From the NCBI GenBank assembly GCA_963978545.1, contig OZ021727.1, positions 48,645,385-48,709,384 on the forward strand: a stretch of 64,000 nucleotides of DNA. Direction: 5' to 3'. The DNA comes from Linyphia triangularis. Taxonomy: Eukaryota; Arthropoda; Arachnida; Araneae; Linyphiidae. The notes under the pieces were generated by a model. That model did no database searches. It was not told where the DNA came from and saw nothing but the letters and a program-made list of their open reading frames with translations. Below, one piece after another: positions 63,496 through 64,000 of the stretch (positions within the stretch are counted from its first letter, which is position 1; each line of letters opens with the position of its first letter). The position numbers and the translations under genes are program-made.

Positions 63496-64000
63496 TTCAA
63501 TCGTAACACATATATTTTAGTGTAAATGATTTCCTTGCTAACACATATATATGTAATATATTAACCCTTTTTAATTAAGGTTATTGCAGCGTGGTCGTGG
63601 AACTATAGTGAAGAATCCATTTTTAACAATATAAAACATTTATTAAGATATAAACCATAAATCAAAGTTAAACCCGGAGAGAGAGAGCGTTAAAGTTACG
63701 TCTTTACAACATACTGACTGGGAATAGAATGTCCTACATAGTAATGTCGAACAGAGAACAGCTTCGTTAAAAATCGTGGGAATCACTGATTCATCAAATG
63801 TAATTTATAAACATTGTAGGGAGAAGGCAAGTATGTTGGTGCCAGAACGGAATACTAATTATGGGATACAAAACAAGAATGCTGACTCACCAAAGATCTC
63901 ACACATTAAATTGGCGTGGGAAGTTATCCTAAATAAGTTGTTGAATGAATTGATTAAAGAGAGTTTTGTGCTTTGGAAAGAGGAATTAATTTAACTGTCG
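63496..64000. other. no gene recognised
   Basis: A 72-codon plus frame at 63776-63994 has no recognisable motif; a GAGAGAGAGAG run lies at 63681. Confidence 0.35.

Overview
The window is AT-rich animal DNA with spliceosomal introns, tRNA-derived SINEs and many transposable elements. It contains arthropod-type ionotropic receptor exons plus Tc1, hAT, BEL/Pao and Ty3/gypsy elements. The element types and the style of the gypsy integrase at the left edge suggest an arthropod, most likely an arachnid such as a spider; that taxonomic call is inference. Very little host coding sequence is present, and most of the window is nested mobile DNA.

Host genes: two ionotropic-receptor (iGluR/IR) genes lie on the minus strand. 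Gene A is seen as its last three coding exons (pore/transmembrane exon 51764-52005, second ligand-binding lobe 35661-35938, last helix and stop 31125-31353). Gene B is seen as its first four (11435-11470, 9343-9440, 8364-8448, 4374-4529), covering the first ligand-binding lobe to the start of the first membrane helix; the rest would lie left of base 1. All seven exons join in phase. One intron of gene A appears to use a GC-AG splice pair.

Layout: 1-1039 is the 3' end of a gypsy element. 1410-4197 is a CAGGG-ended DNA element, with an inverted second copy at 31618-34568; both keep the same ~48-codon ORF. 4603-7771 and 16464-18768 are TA-flanked inverted-repeat elements, the first with a broken gene of an uncharacterised conserved family. 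13412-14680 is a BEL gag relic. 14875-16440 and 28736-29657 are Tc1 relics. 19609-27605 is a five-level nest (inverted-repeat element > tRNA-SINE > hAT > hAT > solo LTR); the four inner insertions each have a perfect target-site duplication. 36668-39440 holds SINEs and an unidentified decayed coding relic. 39509-43563 is an LTR element in which gag-protease is followed, in place of polymerase, by a coiled-coil ORF that looks like captured cellular sequence. 43860-45283 is a nearly complete Tc1 element with a SINE in its terminal repeat.

46388-50773 and 53604-63332 are two minus-strand gypsy elements of one family. They share the same loss of reverse transcriptase, RNase H and most of integrase, so the family probably moves in trans. 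The second is split inside gag by a BEL/Pao element (55898-61952) whose two 272-bp LTRs look identical and whose 1759-codon polyprotein is open; this is the youngest and most likely active element here. Three insertions of the gypsy family (both elements and the solo LTR) all have ATAT duplications.

The strongest leads are the gag-protease plus coiled-coil element, the pol-less gypsy family, the small conserved ORF in the CAGGG elements, and the unknown gene in the TA-flanked element. All reading was by eye; no database search was possible.
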